Numbered from the stretch's first letter, positions 8,614-16,904 are shown. The stretch is DNA of 43,833 bases from Ideonella alba (GCF_018069875.1 NZ_JAGQDF010000022.1:1-43833), one strand, 5' to 3'. A program made the numbers and translations. Notes: generated by a model not told the origin, from the sequence alone.

Positions 8614-10077
8614 ATGCGCCGCCGTACTCTGCTCAGTGCCCTCGCCTGCACCACCACCGCCACCGCCGGCTGGGCGGCGGACCCGCCGTCGGCCGATCTG
8701 GCCGGCGACGTGGACATCGTCGCCGAGGTGCTGACCACGCTGCACCCGGGCGCGCTGCGCTACCACGATGCGGGCAGCCTGGCGGCGGTGCTGCAGCAAC
8801 TGCGCCGCGCCTTCACCGCGCCCGAGGCCGATGACGGGGCCCGCTACCTGGCGCTGGCCGGGGCGCTGGCCACGCTGCGCTGCGGCCACAGTTTCGCCAA
8901 CCCGGCCAACCAGTCCCGGCGGGTGGCCCAGGCGCTGTTCGATCGGCCCACGCGGCTGCCGCTGCGTTTTCGCTGGCTGGACGGCCAGATGGTGGTGCTG
9001 CCCTCACCGCTGCAGCCGGACGTCGCGCCGGGCAGCGTGATCGAGGCGATTGACGGCCTCGCGCCCGACGACTGGTGGCGCCGCCTGGCCCCGCTGGCGC
9101 GGGTCGACGGCCACAACCTGGGCAAGGCGCGGCGTCAGCTCTCGCTGGAAGAGGTGGATGGCCAGTGGCCGCTGTTCGACGTGCTGCAGGGCCTGCTGAT
9201 CGGCGGCCCCGCCAGCGGCGCCTGGCGGCTGCAACTGCGCACGCCGCAAGGGCGGCAGACGACCGTGGAGCTGCCGGCCTGGTCCGGTGAGCAGCGCCGC
9301 GCCCAGGCCCGCGCGCTGGCGCCCGCACAGGGCGCCACGCCCTGGTCCTGGACCGTGCGGCCCGATGGCGTGGTGCTGCTGCGCATGCCCACCTGGGCGG
9401 TCTACAACAGCCGCTGGGACTGGCAGGGCTGGCTCAATGAGCGGCTTGACGAGCTGGCCGCCGACCGCGCCGTGCGCGGCCTGGTGATCGACCTGCGCGG
9501 CAACGAAGGCGGCCTGGACTGCGGCCACCCGGTGATCGAGCGCCTGGCGCGCGCACCCAGCCTGCTGCCGCAGCGCCGTTTGGTGCGCTACCGCCGCACA
9601 CCGGCCCACCTGAACCCGGTGCTCGACACCTGGGACGACAGCTTCCGTGACTGGGGCGAGGCGGCCCGGCCGGTGGATGAGCGCTTTCTGGCGCTGCCGC
9701 CGGGCCCGACCACGGTGCAGCCCCGCGGCGCGCGCCTCACGCAGCCGCTGGCGGTGCTGGTGGACGCCTCCAACAGCTCGGCCACCTTCGGCTTCGCGCA
9801 GCGGGTGCGCCAGGACCGCTTGGGCCTGCTGGTGGGCGAGCCCACCGGGGGCAACCTGCGCGGCATCAACGGCGGGGCCTTCTTCTTCGTGCGGCTGCCC
9901 GCCTCGGGCCTGAGCTTCGACCTGCCGCTGATCGGCTACTACCCGCCCGAGGGCGCGCCGCTGCCCGAGGACGCCGGTCTGCAGCCCGACCACCGGGTGA
10001 CCCCCTCGCTCGCCGACATCGCCGCCGGTCGCGACGTGGTGCTGGAGCGCGCGCTGGCGCTGCTGAAGCAGGCGTGA
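8614..10077 (+). CDS. S41-like (C-terminal processing type) peptidase, exported
   Basis: This 487-aa protein starts with MRRRTLLSALACTTTATAGW, a likely signal peptide (twin-Arg-like but without a full Tat motif). The second half has the S41/tail-specific protease core: GVVLLRMPTW, then VIDLRGNEGG, then VDASNSSATFGFA, where one of the serines would be the nucleophile, then LLVGEPTGG. It is probably a periplasmic serine peptidase or peptidase-like protein. A classic PDZ domain is not evident. The stop codon runs directly into the terminator of the convergent microprotein gene copy B. Confidence 0.8.
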   Translation: MRRRTLLSALACTTTATAGWAADPPSADLAGDVDIVAEVLTTLHPGALRYHDAGSLAAVLQQLRRAFTAPEADDGARYLALAGALATLRCGHSFANPANQSRRVAQALFDRPTRLPLRFRWLDGQMVVLPSPLQPDVAPGSVIEAIDGLAPDDWWRRLAPLARVDGHNLGKARRQLSLEEVDGQWPLFDVLQGLLIGGPASGAWRLQLRTPQGRQTTVELPAWSGEQRRAQARALAPAQGATPWSWTVRPDGVVLLRMPTWAVYNSRWDWQGWLNERLDELAADRAVRGLVIDLRGNEGGLDCGHPVIERLARAPSLLPQRRLVRYRRTPAHLNPVLDTWDDSFRDWGEAARPVDERFLALPPGPTTVQPRGARLTQPLAVLVDASNSSATFGFAQRVRQDRLGLLVGEPTGGNLRGINGGAFFFVRLPASGLSFDLPLIGYYPPEGAPLPEDAGLQPDHRVTPSLADIAAGRDVVLERALALLKQA

Positions 10078-10098
10078 AAAAGCCCCGACCAGCGGGGC
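10077..10098 (-). terminator. Terminator of microprotein gene copy B
   Basis: A GCCCCG/CGGGGC stem (10082-10087 with 10093-10098) and ACCAG loop follow a five-A run, giving a hairpin plus U-run for the - strand. It resembles the hairpins after copies A and C almost base for base, and it overlaps the stop codon of the convergent peptidase gene. Confidence 0.8.
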
Positions 10099-10138
10099 GA
10101 AGGGGTGGGCCGGCGAGGCCCTGCCAGCGAGGAACGTG

Positions 10139-10351
10139 TCAGCTGCGGACCGCGGTGCTCGCGTGGGCAGCCTGGGCGGTCAGCTGGGTGCCGCCGGCCT
10201 GGGCCAGCAGGGCCTGGTCGAACTGGCGGTCGGCGACCTGGCCGACGCTGTAGAGCAGCGTGAAGGTGATGGCCATCGCCAGGGCCGCGAAGCCGGCGCG
10301 GGCCGGGGCGGTGGTGGCGCGGAATTCGGTGGTCTGGGCGGTGGTGGTCAT
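10139..10351 (-). CDS. One-helix microprotein, copy B
   Basis: This 70-aa protein is nearly identical to copy C over its first 50 residues (TTEFRATTAPARAGFAALAM, then a hydrophobic helix, then VGQVADRQFDQALLAQA); only the tails differ. A longer reading from 10459 is possible, but the ATG at 10351 has GGAG 6 bases upstream and matches the other copies. Function is unknown; it is probably a single-pass membrane protein. Confidence 0.78.
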   Translation of the reverse strand: MTTTAQTTEFRATTAPARAGFAALAMAITFTLLYSVGQVADRQFDQALLAQAGGTQLTAQAAHASTAVRS

Positions 10352-10375
10352 GGCGGGCTCCGTGGTCAGTGCGTT

Positions 10376-10417
10376 GTCGATGGGATGCACTGTAGGCAGC
10401 CGCCCCGCGCACCGCCA
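10376..10417 (-). promoter_or_regulatory. Promoter block of microprotein copy B
   Basis: TGGCGG (10412-10417) and TACAGT (10389-10394) on the - strand are spaced 17 bases and followed by the conserved GCATCCCATCGAC, with the last base of the block 25 bases from the ATG. This matches the blocks before copies A, C and D. Confidence 0.55.
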
Positions 10418-10668
10418 TCGTCTGGCGACGGATTGCCTGGGCGGGCGGACAGTCGGCATCCAGCGCCGATGAAGGGTGGGCGCTGCGGTCGCCGCGTCTT
10501 CCTCCCGGGTCGCTGCAGTGGCGCCGCGGGCCGGACTGAGTCGGGGCTCGCCGCCCAGCGGCGCACGGGTGTGGCCGGCACACGCCGTGTGCCCTGCAGC
10601 GGCCCTGGTGGCGGCGCGCCCACGGCGCGGAGGTGCCGCAGCGCCAGCGTTCTCGGCGGCCCAGACGC
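10418..10668. other. Gene-free stretch
   Basis: These 250 bases between the promoter of copy B and the terminator of copy C contain open frames but none with a ribosome-binding site or recognisable protein. Near the left end a GTCGCC element upstream of the -35-like box is shared with the other copies. Nothing else is seen. Confidence 0.5.
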
Positions 10669-10691
10669 AAAAAAGCCCCGACGAGCGGGGC
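10669..10691 (-). terminator. Terminator of microprotein gene copy C
   Basis: Six A followed by GCCCCG-ACGAG-CGGGGC (10675-10691) forms a hairpin with a U-run on the - strand, differing from that of copy B by one loop base. Confidence 0.8.
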
Positions 10692-10731
10692 GAAGGAGTG
10701 GGCCGGTGAAGCCCCCCGAGTGATGATCGTC

Positions 10732-10935
10732 TCAGCCGCGCACAGCGCCGTCGGCCTGGGCCGCCAGCTGGGTGCTGCCGGCCTGGGCCAGCAGGGCCTG
10801 GTCGAACTGGCGGTCGGCGACCTGGCCAACGCTGTAGAGCAGCGTGAAGGTGATGGCCATCGCCAGGGCCGCGAAACCGGCGCGGGCCGGGGCGGTGGTG
10901 GCGCGGAATTCAGTGGTCTGGGCGGTTGTGGTCAT
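10732..10935 (-). CDS. One-helix microprotein, copy C
   Basis: This 67-aa protein begins MTTTAQTTEFRATTAPARAG and is the same as copy B for about its first 50 residues, diverging only in the Ala/Gln-rich tail. The near-identity of the coding and flanking parts points to a fairly recent duplication of the whole unit about 0.6 kb away. The ATG at 10935 has GGAG upstream. Function is unknown. Confidence 0.78.
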   Translation of the reverse strand: MTTTAQTTEFRATTAPARAGFAALAMAITFTLLYSVGQVADRQFDQALLAQAGSTQLAAQADGAVRG

Positions 10936-10959
10936 GGCGGGCTCCGGGGTCAGTGCGTT

Positions 10960-11001
10960 GTCGATGGAGTGCACTGTAGGGAGCCGCCCCGCCCGCCGCC
11001 A
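10960..11001 (-). promoter_or_regulatory. Promoter block of microprotein copy C
   Basis: TGGCGG (10996-11001) and TACAGT (10973-10978) lie 17 bases apart on the - strand, followed by GCACTCCATCGAC. The block sits 25 bases before the ATG as in copies B and D. Confidence 0.55.
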
Positions 11002-11060
11002 TCGGCGGGCGACGAACTGCAGGAATCGGGCGACGAACCGACACCCGCCCGGATGCGCGG

Positions 11061-13001
11061 TCAGCGCCGCGGCGTCAACCGGTACTCGTGCTGGGCGTCG
11101 CGCAGCACCAGCGCGGCCGGGCGCGTGCTGTCGTCGCGCACGAACTCGATGCCACCCAGGCCGGGGTCGATGGTGTTGTAGCTCTCGCTGCCATCGGCGT
11201 TGCGCCGCCAGGCCATCTGGCTGCGCCAGTCACGCGCCAGGAACTCGACCCGGTCGCCGCGCTGGGCCACCCGGATCGTGCCCAGTGCCGGATGGTGGTA
11301 GGTCGCGGCCAGCGCGCGGCGGGCGGCGGCCGGCACCGGCAGCGTGTACAGCTCCTTGAACTTGGCCAGCTCGGCGCGGTGGTTGGCCACCGACACGCGC
11401 AGCTGCTCATCGGCCTCGGGCCGGCCATCGAAGACCACCTCCAGGAACTTGCGCAGCAGCGGGCCGCGCAGCAGCACGCCGGCATCCGAGTTGGTCAGGA
11501 TGGTCAGCCCCATCTGGTGCTCGGGCAGCCAGATCATGTTGGAGTGAAAGCCCAGCATGTCGCCACCGTGCGACGCGATCGGGATGCCGTACTGGCGGTT
11601 GATGAACAGGCCCAGGCCGTAATGCACGTCCTCGCCCACCATCACCTGCGGCTGGTAGCGCGCGGCCCAGTTGGTCTCGCTGATCAGCGGCCGCCCGTCG
11701 GGCGTGCGGCCCTTGTTCAGCTCCATCAGCACCCAGCGCGAGAAGTCGTTCGGGCTGGTCCAGACCGCGCCGGCCGGCCGCGCCGGGATGATGGTGCGGT
11801 TCAGGCCCATGTCGGCCACGCGGGTGACGCCGTCGATGTCGTCGCCGTGCGGGCTGGCGTGGTTGCCGGCCAGGGCCTGGGCGTAGTCGAAGGTGGTGCG
11901 GGTCATGCCCAGCGGCTGGAACAGGCGCTGACGCATCTGGCGGTCATAGGCGGCGCCCACCTCCTTGCCAGGTTCGAGTGCGGCGGCAGCGATGTAGCCG
12001 CCCGCGGCCACCATCAGGTTGCTGTACTGGAAGACCTCGCCGAAGCGGCTGGTGGGCTTCATCTGCGCCAGCTGCTCGAAGGTGGTGGCCGCGGGCGCCT
12101 TGGCGTCGGAGAACAGCCAGTCCAGGTCCTGGCGCGGCAAGCCGGTGCAGGCGCAGACCAGGTGGCGCACCTCAACCTGCCGGGTGGTGTCGGCGTCGGC
12201 CAGGCGGAAACGCGGAAACACCTCCTGCGCGGGCTGGTCCCAGCGCAGCCGGCCGGCGTCCACCGCCTGGGCCATCAGCGCGCTGGTCATGCTCTTGGTG
12301 TTGGAGGCGGCCATGAACAGCGTGTCGCCGTCCACCGGCTCGGGCCGGCCCAGACGGCGCACGCCCAGGCCGCCGGCCCAGGCCACGCGGCCCTGGTCGA
12401 TGAAGCTCAGGCCCACGCCGGGCACCTGCAGCTCGCGCATGCCGCGTTCGACGAAGGCCTTGAGCTGCTCGATGCGTTCCGGCGTCAGCGGCTTGGGCGT
12501 GCGGCCGGCAAAGCGCTCGCGCTCGTAGCCCTTGGGCCGCAGGCTGCCGATGAACAGGCTGATCGGCGAACTGCGCTTCTCGAGGGTGGCCTGCGAGCCC
12601 TCCAGCAGCACCACCAGCCAGCCCTCGCCCTGCACCGGCCGCCGCGCCGTGGCCTGCACCGCCAGCTTCTCGTTGGGCGAGGTCTGGTAATCGAAGACCT
12701 GGATGTCGGTCCAGCCGTTGCGCGGCGCACGCGCCGTGCTCAGCTCCAGCGTGCGGCTGAAGCCCGGCTTCACCCGCGCCCAGGCCTGGGCCACGGCATC
12801 GGCGGCGTCCTTGGCCTGCGGCAGGTCGACCAGGGTGACGCGCAGGTCGCCCTCGGGCGCGGTGGCGCTGAGCAGGGCGCCGTCGGCCTTCATCGCAAAG
12901 GCCTCGGGCGGGGTGTAGCTGTGGCCGGCCGCGGTGGTGTCGGCCCAGGCCGAGGCGCTCAGGGCCAGGGTGAGGGCGGTGGCGATCAGGGTACGGCGCA
13001 T
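11061..13001 (-). CDS. Beta-lactamase-fold serine hydrolase, exported
   Basis: This 646-aa protein has a signal peptide (MRRTLIATALTLALSASAWA) and an N-terminal region of about 165 residues of unknown fold. The class C beta-lactamase/DD-peptidase-like domain follows. Its catalytic SxxK is in ASNTKSM, a YSN triad is in QYSNLMVAAGG, and a His-Gly pair is in ASHGGDML. A C-terminal domain of about 120 residues of the kind often fused to such hydrolases completes it. It is likely a periplasmic esterase or peptidase; the substrate is unknown. Microprotein copies C and D lie on either side in the same direction. Confidence 0.85.
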   Translation of the reverse strand: MRRTLIATALTLALSASAWADTTAAGHSYTPPEAFAMKADGALLSATAPEGDLRVTLVDLPQAKDAADAVAQAWARVKPGFSRTLELSTARAPRNGWTDIQVFDYQTSPNEKLAVQATARRPVQGEGWLVVLLEGSQATLEKRSSPISLFIGSLRPKGYERERFAGRTPKPLTPERIEQLKAFVERGMRELQVPGVGLSFIDQGRVAWAGGLGVRRLGRPEPVDGDTLFMAASNTKSMTSALMAQAVDAGRLRWDQPAQEVFPRFRLADADTTRQVEVRHLVCACTGLPRQDLDWLFSDAKAPAATTFEQLAQMKPTSRFGEVFQYSNLMVAAGGYIAAAALEPGKEVGAAYDRQMRQRLFQPLGMTRTTFDYAQALAGNHASPHGDDIDGVTRVADMGLNRTIIPARPAGAVWTSPNDFSRWVLMELNKGRTPDGRPLISETNWAARYQPQVMVGEDVHYGLGLFINRQYGIPIASHGGDMLGFHSNMIWLPEHQMGLTILTNSDAGVLLRGPLLRKFLEVVFDGRPEADEQLRVSVANHRAELAKFKELYTLPVPAAARRALAATYHHPALGTIRVAQRGDRVEFLARDWRSQMAWRRNADGSESYNTIDPGLGGIEFVRDDSTRPAALVLRDAQHEYRLTPRR

Positions 13002-13052
13002 GGGGTCCTTCCAGGTCGTGCGGTGATCCAGATGCTACGGGAGCCTGAACGC

Positions 13053-13077
13053 AAAACGCCCCGGCAGGGCCGGGGCG
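13053..13077 (-). terminator. Terminator of microprotein gene copy D
   Basis: Four A followed by CGCCCCGGC-AGG-GCCGGGGCG (13057-13077), a 9-bp stem, gives a hairpin and short U-run on the - strand, just upstream of the serine hydrolase gene start at 13001. It separates the copy D transcript from that gene. Confidence 0.75.
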
Positions 13078-13105
13078 ATTCGTGGGGGGAGCGGGCGACG
13101 CGCGC

Positions 13106-13303
13106 TCAGACCTTGGCGGCGGGCACGGCGCTGGCGGCCAGTTGCACGGGGGTGGCCTGGGCCTGGGCCAGCCAGGCGGCGTCGTACTGGCGGTCGGCGA
13201 CGCGGCCGACGCTGGCCAGCAGGCTCAGGCTGATCACCACGGCCAGGGCCAGGAAGCTGGCGCGGGCCGAAACGCTGGAGGCTTGGAAGGCGGGGGTGGT
13301 CAT
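13106..13303 (-). CDS. One-helix microprotein, copy D
   Basis: This 65-aa protein is the most divergent copy: FQASSVSARASFLALAVVIS, then VGRVADRQYDAAWLAQAQA, then an Ala-rich tail. It keeps the family features: a short Ser/Thr-rich head, one hydrophobic helix, V-A-D-R-Q-[YF]-D. The ATG at 13303 has AGGAG upstream. Divergence in sequence but retention of promoter, gene and terminator suggests an older duplication kept under selection. Function is unknown. Confidence 0.75.
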   Translation of the reverse strand: MTTPAFQASSVSARASFLALAVVISLSLLASVGRVADRQYDAAWLAQAQATPVQLAASAVPAAKV

Positions 13304-13327
13304 GGCGGGCTCCTGGGTCAGTGCGGT

Positions 13328-13369
13328 GTCGATGGGATGCACTGTAGGGAGCACCGCCGGCGGCGCCCA
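13328..13369 (-). promoter_or_regulatory. Promoter block of microprotein copy D
   Basis: TGGGCG (13364-13369) and TACAGT (13341-13346) on the - strand are 17 bases apart and followed by GCATCCCATCGAC, 25 bases before the ATG. The -35-like box differs by two adjacent bases from the other copies. Confidence 0.5.
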
Positions 13370-13406
13370 GCGGGATGCGACGAAGCGCCGATTTCGGGGG
13401 CTGACC

Positions 13407-13435
13407 GGCGCGGCCGCCGGATGGACGGCCGCGCC
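13407..13435 (-). terminator. Strong hairpin after dctP
   Basis: A perfect 10-bp GC stem (GGCGCGGCCG with CGGCCGCGCC) and a 9-base loop starts 8 bases past the dctP stop. There is no U-run, so it may stabilise or end the transcript of the gntK-dctQMP operon rather than be a classic intrinsic terminator. Confidence 0.5.
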
Positions 13436-13442
13436 GCCGGCC

Positions 13443-14459
13443 TCACTTCTTGCCGCTGCGCAGCGTGGCCAGCGCGGCCTGGGTCTCGTTCCAGAGGTCC
13501 ATGCCCACGTTGGCGGCGATGCTGGCGTTGACGCGGGTGAGCTTGTCGCGCATGCGGGCGGCCTCGGCGGGGGTCAGCTCGTTGATCTGCATGCCCTTGG
13601 CCTTGAGTTCATCCAGGGCCTTGGCGGCCTCGGCGCGGGTGTCCTGGCGCTCGAAGTCGCGGCTCTTCTTCGCAGCGTCCATCAGCACCTTCTGCTCGTC
13701 CTTGCTCAGGCCGTCCCACCACTTCTTGCTGACCAGCACGATCCAGGGGCTGTAGACGTGGTTGGTCACGGTGAGGTACTTCTGCACCTCGTAGAACTTG
13801 CTGGAGAGGATGGTGTTGTAGGGGTTCTCCTGGCCGTCCACCGCCTTGGTTTCCAGCGCCGAGAACAGCTCCGAGAAGGGCAGCGGCACCGCATTGGCGC
13901 CCAGGGTCTTGAAGCTCTCGAGGAAGACGTTGTTCTGCATCACGCGCAGCTTGATGCCGTCCAGGTCTTCCAGCTTGGCCACCGCGCGCTTGTTGTTGGT
14001 GAGGTTGCGGAAACCGTTCTCCCAGTACACCAGGCCCACCAGGCCCTTGTCCTGCAGCTTGTCCTTGACCTTGCTGCCGATCGGGCCGTCGAGCAGCGCG
14101 TCGGCCTCCTTGGCGTTGTTGACCAGGAAGGGCGTGTCCCACAGCGCCATTTCCTTGGTGATGCCCACCAGCGTGGCGGTGGAGCCCACCATCATTTCCT
14201 GGGCGCCGCCGATCAGGGCCTGCTGCATCTGGGTGTCCGGGCCGAGCGCGGCGGCGCCGACGGCGCGCACCTTCATCTTGCCGCCCGAGGCCTTTTCTAC
14301 CTCCTCGGCAAACAGCTTGACCGCGCGGCCCTGGTTGGACTGCTCGTTCAGGCCGTAGCCGAAGCGGATCAGGCGCGGCTTGATGTCCTGGGCCTGGGCG
14401 GCCAGCGGGGTGAGGGCGGCCAGCGCGAGCGTGGCGATCAGGGTGCGGCGAAGGGTCAT
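13443..14459 (-). CDS. dctP: TRAP transporter solute-binding protein
   Basis: This 338-aa periplasmic binding protein of the DctP family has a signal peptide (MTLRRTLIATLALAALTPLA...AQAQ). Typical segments are GNLxF-like LIRFGYGLNEQSNQG, the LDGIKLRVMQNNVF block with the conserved arginine that binds the substrate carboxylate, and VDGQENPYNTI. A TTG at 14471 would add four residues, but GGAG lies between it and the ATG at 14459, so the latter is used. It is the last gene of gntK-dctQ-dctM-dctP, and the operon partner gluconokinase suggests gluconate or a related sugar acid as ligand. Confidence 0.92.
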   Translation of the reverse strand: MTLRRTLIATLALAALTPLAAQAQDIKPRLIRFGYGLNEQSNQGRAVKLFAEEVEKASGGKMKVRAVGAAALGPDTQMQQALIGGAQEMMVGSTATLVGITKEMALWDTPFLVNNAKEADALLDGPIGSKVKDKLQDKGLVGLVYWENGFRNLTNNKRAVAKLEDLDGIKLRVMQNNVFLESFKTLGANAVPLPFSELFSALETKAVDGQENPYNTILSSKFYEVQKYLTVTNHVYSPWIVLVSKKWWDGLSKDEQKVLMDAAKKSRDFERQDTRAEAAKALDELKAKGMQINELTPAEAARMRDKLTRVNASIAANVGMDLWNETQAALATLRSGKK

Positions 14460-14502
14460 GGTTGTCTCCAAGGGGAACAGGGCAGGGCGGAACAGGAAGG
14501 CG

Positions 14503-15795
14503 TCAGCGCAGCCAGCGCACCGGCGCGGTGACGAACTCGGGGAACACGGTGAACAGCGTGAGGATGGCCAGGTAGACCACCAGGAAAGGGTTGACGCCCT
14601 TGATCACCTCGTCCAGGCGCAGCCGGCCGACGCCGGCCACGACGTTCAGCACCGTGCCCACCGGCGGCGTGATCAGGCCGATCGCGCCATTGAGCACGAA
14701 CATCAGGCCGAAGTAGACCGGGTCGATGCCGGCCTTCACCGCGATCGGCAGCATCACCGGGGCGAAGATGAGGATCGTGGGCGTCAGGTCCAGCGCGGTG
14801 CCGATCAGCACCAGCACGATCATCATCACCGCCATCAGCAGGCGCGGATGATCGACCAGCGGACCCAGCAGACCGCTCAGCGTGTTGGGCAGGTCGGCCA
14901 GCGTGACCATGTAGCTGGCCACCTGGGCGCCGGCGCACAGGAACATCACGATGGCGGTGGTCTTGGCGGCGCGGGTCAGCACGCCGTACAGGTCGGCCAG
15001 GCCCATTTCGCGGTGCACCGCGAAGGCGATCACCAGGGCGTAGAAGGCGGCCACCACCGCGGCCTCGGTGGGCGTGAAGACGCCGCTCTTCATGCCGCCG
15101 ATGATGATCAGCGGCATCAGCAGTGCCCAGAAGGCGCGGGCGCTGGTGCGCAGGCGCTCGCCCATGGGCATCGGTGCATCGGCCTGGACGTTCATGCCGC
15201 GCAGCTGCCACAGCCAGGCGAGCACCAGGCCCAGGCCCATGATCAGGCCCGGCACGATGCCCGACAGGAACAGCGAGGAGATCGAGGTGTTGGTGGTGAC
15301 GCCGTAGATCACGAAGGGCATCGACGGCGGGATGATCGGCGCGATGATGCCGCCCGAGGCCATCAGCCCGGCCGAGGTGCCCATCGGGTAGCCCTGGCTG
15401 CGCATCATCGGCAGCAGGATGGTGGCCAGCGCGGCGGTGTCGGCCAGCGCCGAGCCGCTCATGCTGGCCATCAGGATGGCGGCGCCAATGGTGACGAAGC
15501 CCAGGCCGCCGCGCACATGGCCCAGCCAGGCGCGGGCCATGTCGATGATGCGCCGGCTGATGCCGCCGGCGTTCATCAGCTCGCCGGCCAGGATGAAGAA
15601 GGGCACGGCCAGCAGCGGGAAGCTGTCGATGCCCGCCACCAGGTTCTGCGCCAGCAGCTGGGTGTCCCAGAAGTCGAGCAGCCAGGCCATCGAGGCGCCG
15701 GTCAGCACCAGCGCGAAGGCCATGGGCACGCCGATGCCCATCAGCGCCAGCATCGCCACCACGAACAGCAGCGCGATCGTTCCCTGGCCCATCAT
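14503..15795 (-). CDS. dctM: TRAP transporter large permease
   Basis: DctM (430 aa) is the ion-driven transport subunit with about 12 hydrophobic segments. Conserved parts include PFFILAGELMNAGGISRRI near the N terminus, SGSALADTAALATILLPMM in the middle, and LNGAIGLITPPVGTVLNVVA near the end. The ATG at 15795 overlaps the dctQ stop (ATGA) and has GGAGG upstream, fixing the start. Works with DctQ and DctP in the inner membrane. Confidence 0.93.
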   Translation of the reverse strand: MMGQGTIALLFVVAMLALMGIGVPMAFALVLTGASMAWLLDFWDTQLLAQNLVAGIDSFPLLAVPFFILAGELMNAGGISRRIIDMARAWLGHVRGGLGFVTIGAAILMASMSGSALADTAALATILLPMMRSQGYPMGTSAGLMASGGIIAPIIPPSMPFVIYGVTTNTSISSLFLSGIVPGLIMGLGLVLAWLWQLRGMNVQADAPMPMGERLRTSARAFWALLMPLIIIGGMKSGVFTPTEAAVVAAFYALVIAFAVHREMGLADLYGVLTRAAKTTAIVMFLCAGAQVASYMVTLADLPNTLSGLLGPLVDHPRLLMAVMMIVLVLIGTALDLTPTILIFAPVMLPIAVKAGIDPVYFGLMFVLNGAIGLITPPVGTVLNVVAGVGRLRLDEVIKGVNPFLVVYLAILTLFTVFPEFVTAPVRWLR

Positions 15796-16295
15796 TCCAC
15801 CTCCGATTCGTGGCCCAGCGCGACCGGCTGACCCACCAGCAGCTGGCGCAGCGCCATCACGCCGATCGCCGCGGCGCTGAGAAGCGCGGGCAGCGGCAGC
15901 AACGCCGTGGGGTAGCCCATCACCACGCTGGTGCTGTCCCAGCCCACCACCACCTGCTGCCAGGCGCCCCAGCCCAGCAGCGCGCACGACAGCACGACCA
16001 GCGCATGGATGCCGCGCGAGACCCAGCGCAGCGCCAGCGGCCGGCCGGCCAGCGGCGCGAGCAGCGCGGTGAAGGCCATGTGTTCGCCCAGCGGATAGGC
16101 GGCGGTGGCGCCGATGAAGACCATCCAGACGAAGAGCAGGCGCGAGAGTTCCTCGCTGGCGGCGATGCCGCTGCCAAAGCCGTAGCGCAGCACCACGTTG
16201 ACGAAGACGGCAGCGGCCATCACCGCCAGGCAGGCGGCCATGGCGGCCTCGGCCCAGCGCTGCGGCGCGGCGCGGGTGGGGGTGTCAGCAGACAT
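15792..16295 (-). CDS. dctQ: TRAP transporter small permease
   Basis: DctQ (167 aa) has four predicted membrane helices and the family segments NVVLRYGFGSGIAASEELSR and LFVWMVFIGATAAY. It forms the membrane complex with DctM. Its start overlaps the end of gntK by 11 bases and its stop overlaps the start of dctM, so the operon is translationally coupled. Confidence 0.92.
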   Translation of the reverse strand: MSADTPTRAAPQRWAEAAMAACLAVMAAAVFVNVVLRYGFGSGIAASEELSRLLFVWMVFIGATAAYPLGEHMAFTALLAPLAGRPLALRWVSRGIHALVVLSCALLGWGAWQQVVVGWDSTSVVMGYPTALLPLPALLSAAAIGVMALRQLLVGQPVALGHESEVE

Positions 16296-16788
16296 CGTGG
16301 GATTCCTTCATCCAGGTCAGCACCTGCTCGCGCAGCGTGGCCAGCGGCAGGGTGGCGTCCAGGCTGACCACGCCGGGCTCGCCCGACGGGTCTTCCAGCG
16401 TGGCGAACTGGCTGTCGACCAGGCTCGCCGGGAACAGGTGATCGGGGCGGGCGGCCACGCGGGCGCGGGCCTCGTCCAGGCTCAGCCGCAGGTGCACGAA
16501 GCCCAGGCCGGGCGAGGCGGCGCGCAGCTGATCGCGGTAGGCGCGCTTCAGGGCCGAGCAGGTCAGCACCGCGCCTTGCGGCCGCTCGGCCAGCTGCGCG
16601 CCCAGCGTGGCCAGCCAGCCGGCGCGGTCGGCGTCGGTCAGCGGCTGGCCGGCGCGCATCTTGGCCTGGTTGGCCGCGGGGTGGTGGTCGTCGCCCTCCA
16701 CCAGCGGCCAGCCCAGCGCGTCGGCCAGTGCGCGGCCCAGGCTGGACTTGCCGCAGCCGGAGACGCCCATGACAACCAGGTTCGACAT
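16285..16788 (-). CDS. gntK: Gluconokinase
   Basis: This 167-aa protein is a GntK/IdnK-type kinase that phosphorylates gluconate to 6-phosphogluconate. It shows the P-loop GVSGCGKSS, the EGDDHHPAANQAKM substrate segment, CSALKRAYRD, and LFPASLVDSQFATLEDP, all standard in the family. The ATG at 16788 sits directly next to an operator palindrome at 16791-16804. First gene of the operon with the TRAP transporter, so uptake and first catabolic step are coupled. Confidence 0.93.
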   Translation of the reverse strand: MSNLVVMGVSGCGKSSLGRALADALGWPLVEGDDHHPAANQAKMRAGQPLTDADRAGWLATLGAQLAERPQGAVLTCSALKRAYRDQLRAASPGLGFVHLRLSLDEARARVAARPDHLFPASLVDSQFATLEDPSGEPGVVSLDATLPLATLREQVLTWMKESHDVC

Positions 16789-16790
16789 TT

Positions 16791-16804
16791 GGATAGCGCT
16801 GTCC
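16791..16804. promoter_or_regulatory. Operator 1 of the LacI-type repressor (gntK side)
   Basis: GGATAGCGCTGTCC is a palindrome with one mismatch and matches operator 2 in 13 of 14 bases. It abuts the gntK start codon, where bound repressor would block transcription or translation initiation of the operon. Confidence 0.7.
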
Positions 16805-16890
16805 CGTTGATCTGAAAAAATCGGCCGCCCGATGGGCCGCCGCGGTCCCCGCCGCGCCGTGGCACACTCGGCGCGCTTGAATCGGGGATT

Positions 16891-16904
16891 GGATAGCGCT
16901 ATCC
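16891..16904. promoter_or_regulatory. Operator 2 of the LacI-type repressor (regulator side)
   Basis: GGATAGCGCTATCC is a perfect 14-bp palindrome with the central CG step typical of LacI-family operators, 42 bases upstream of the repressor gene. The two operators are 100 bases apart centre to centre, which allows looping and autoregulation. Confidence 0.75.

Noticed and set aside
11088-14531. Open frame of 1147 codons on the + strand
   Set aside because: It lies antisense to the serine hydrolase, microprotein D and dctP genes, has His/Gln/Arg-rich nonsense composition, and arises from the high GC content.
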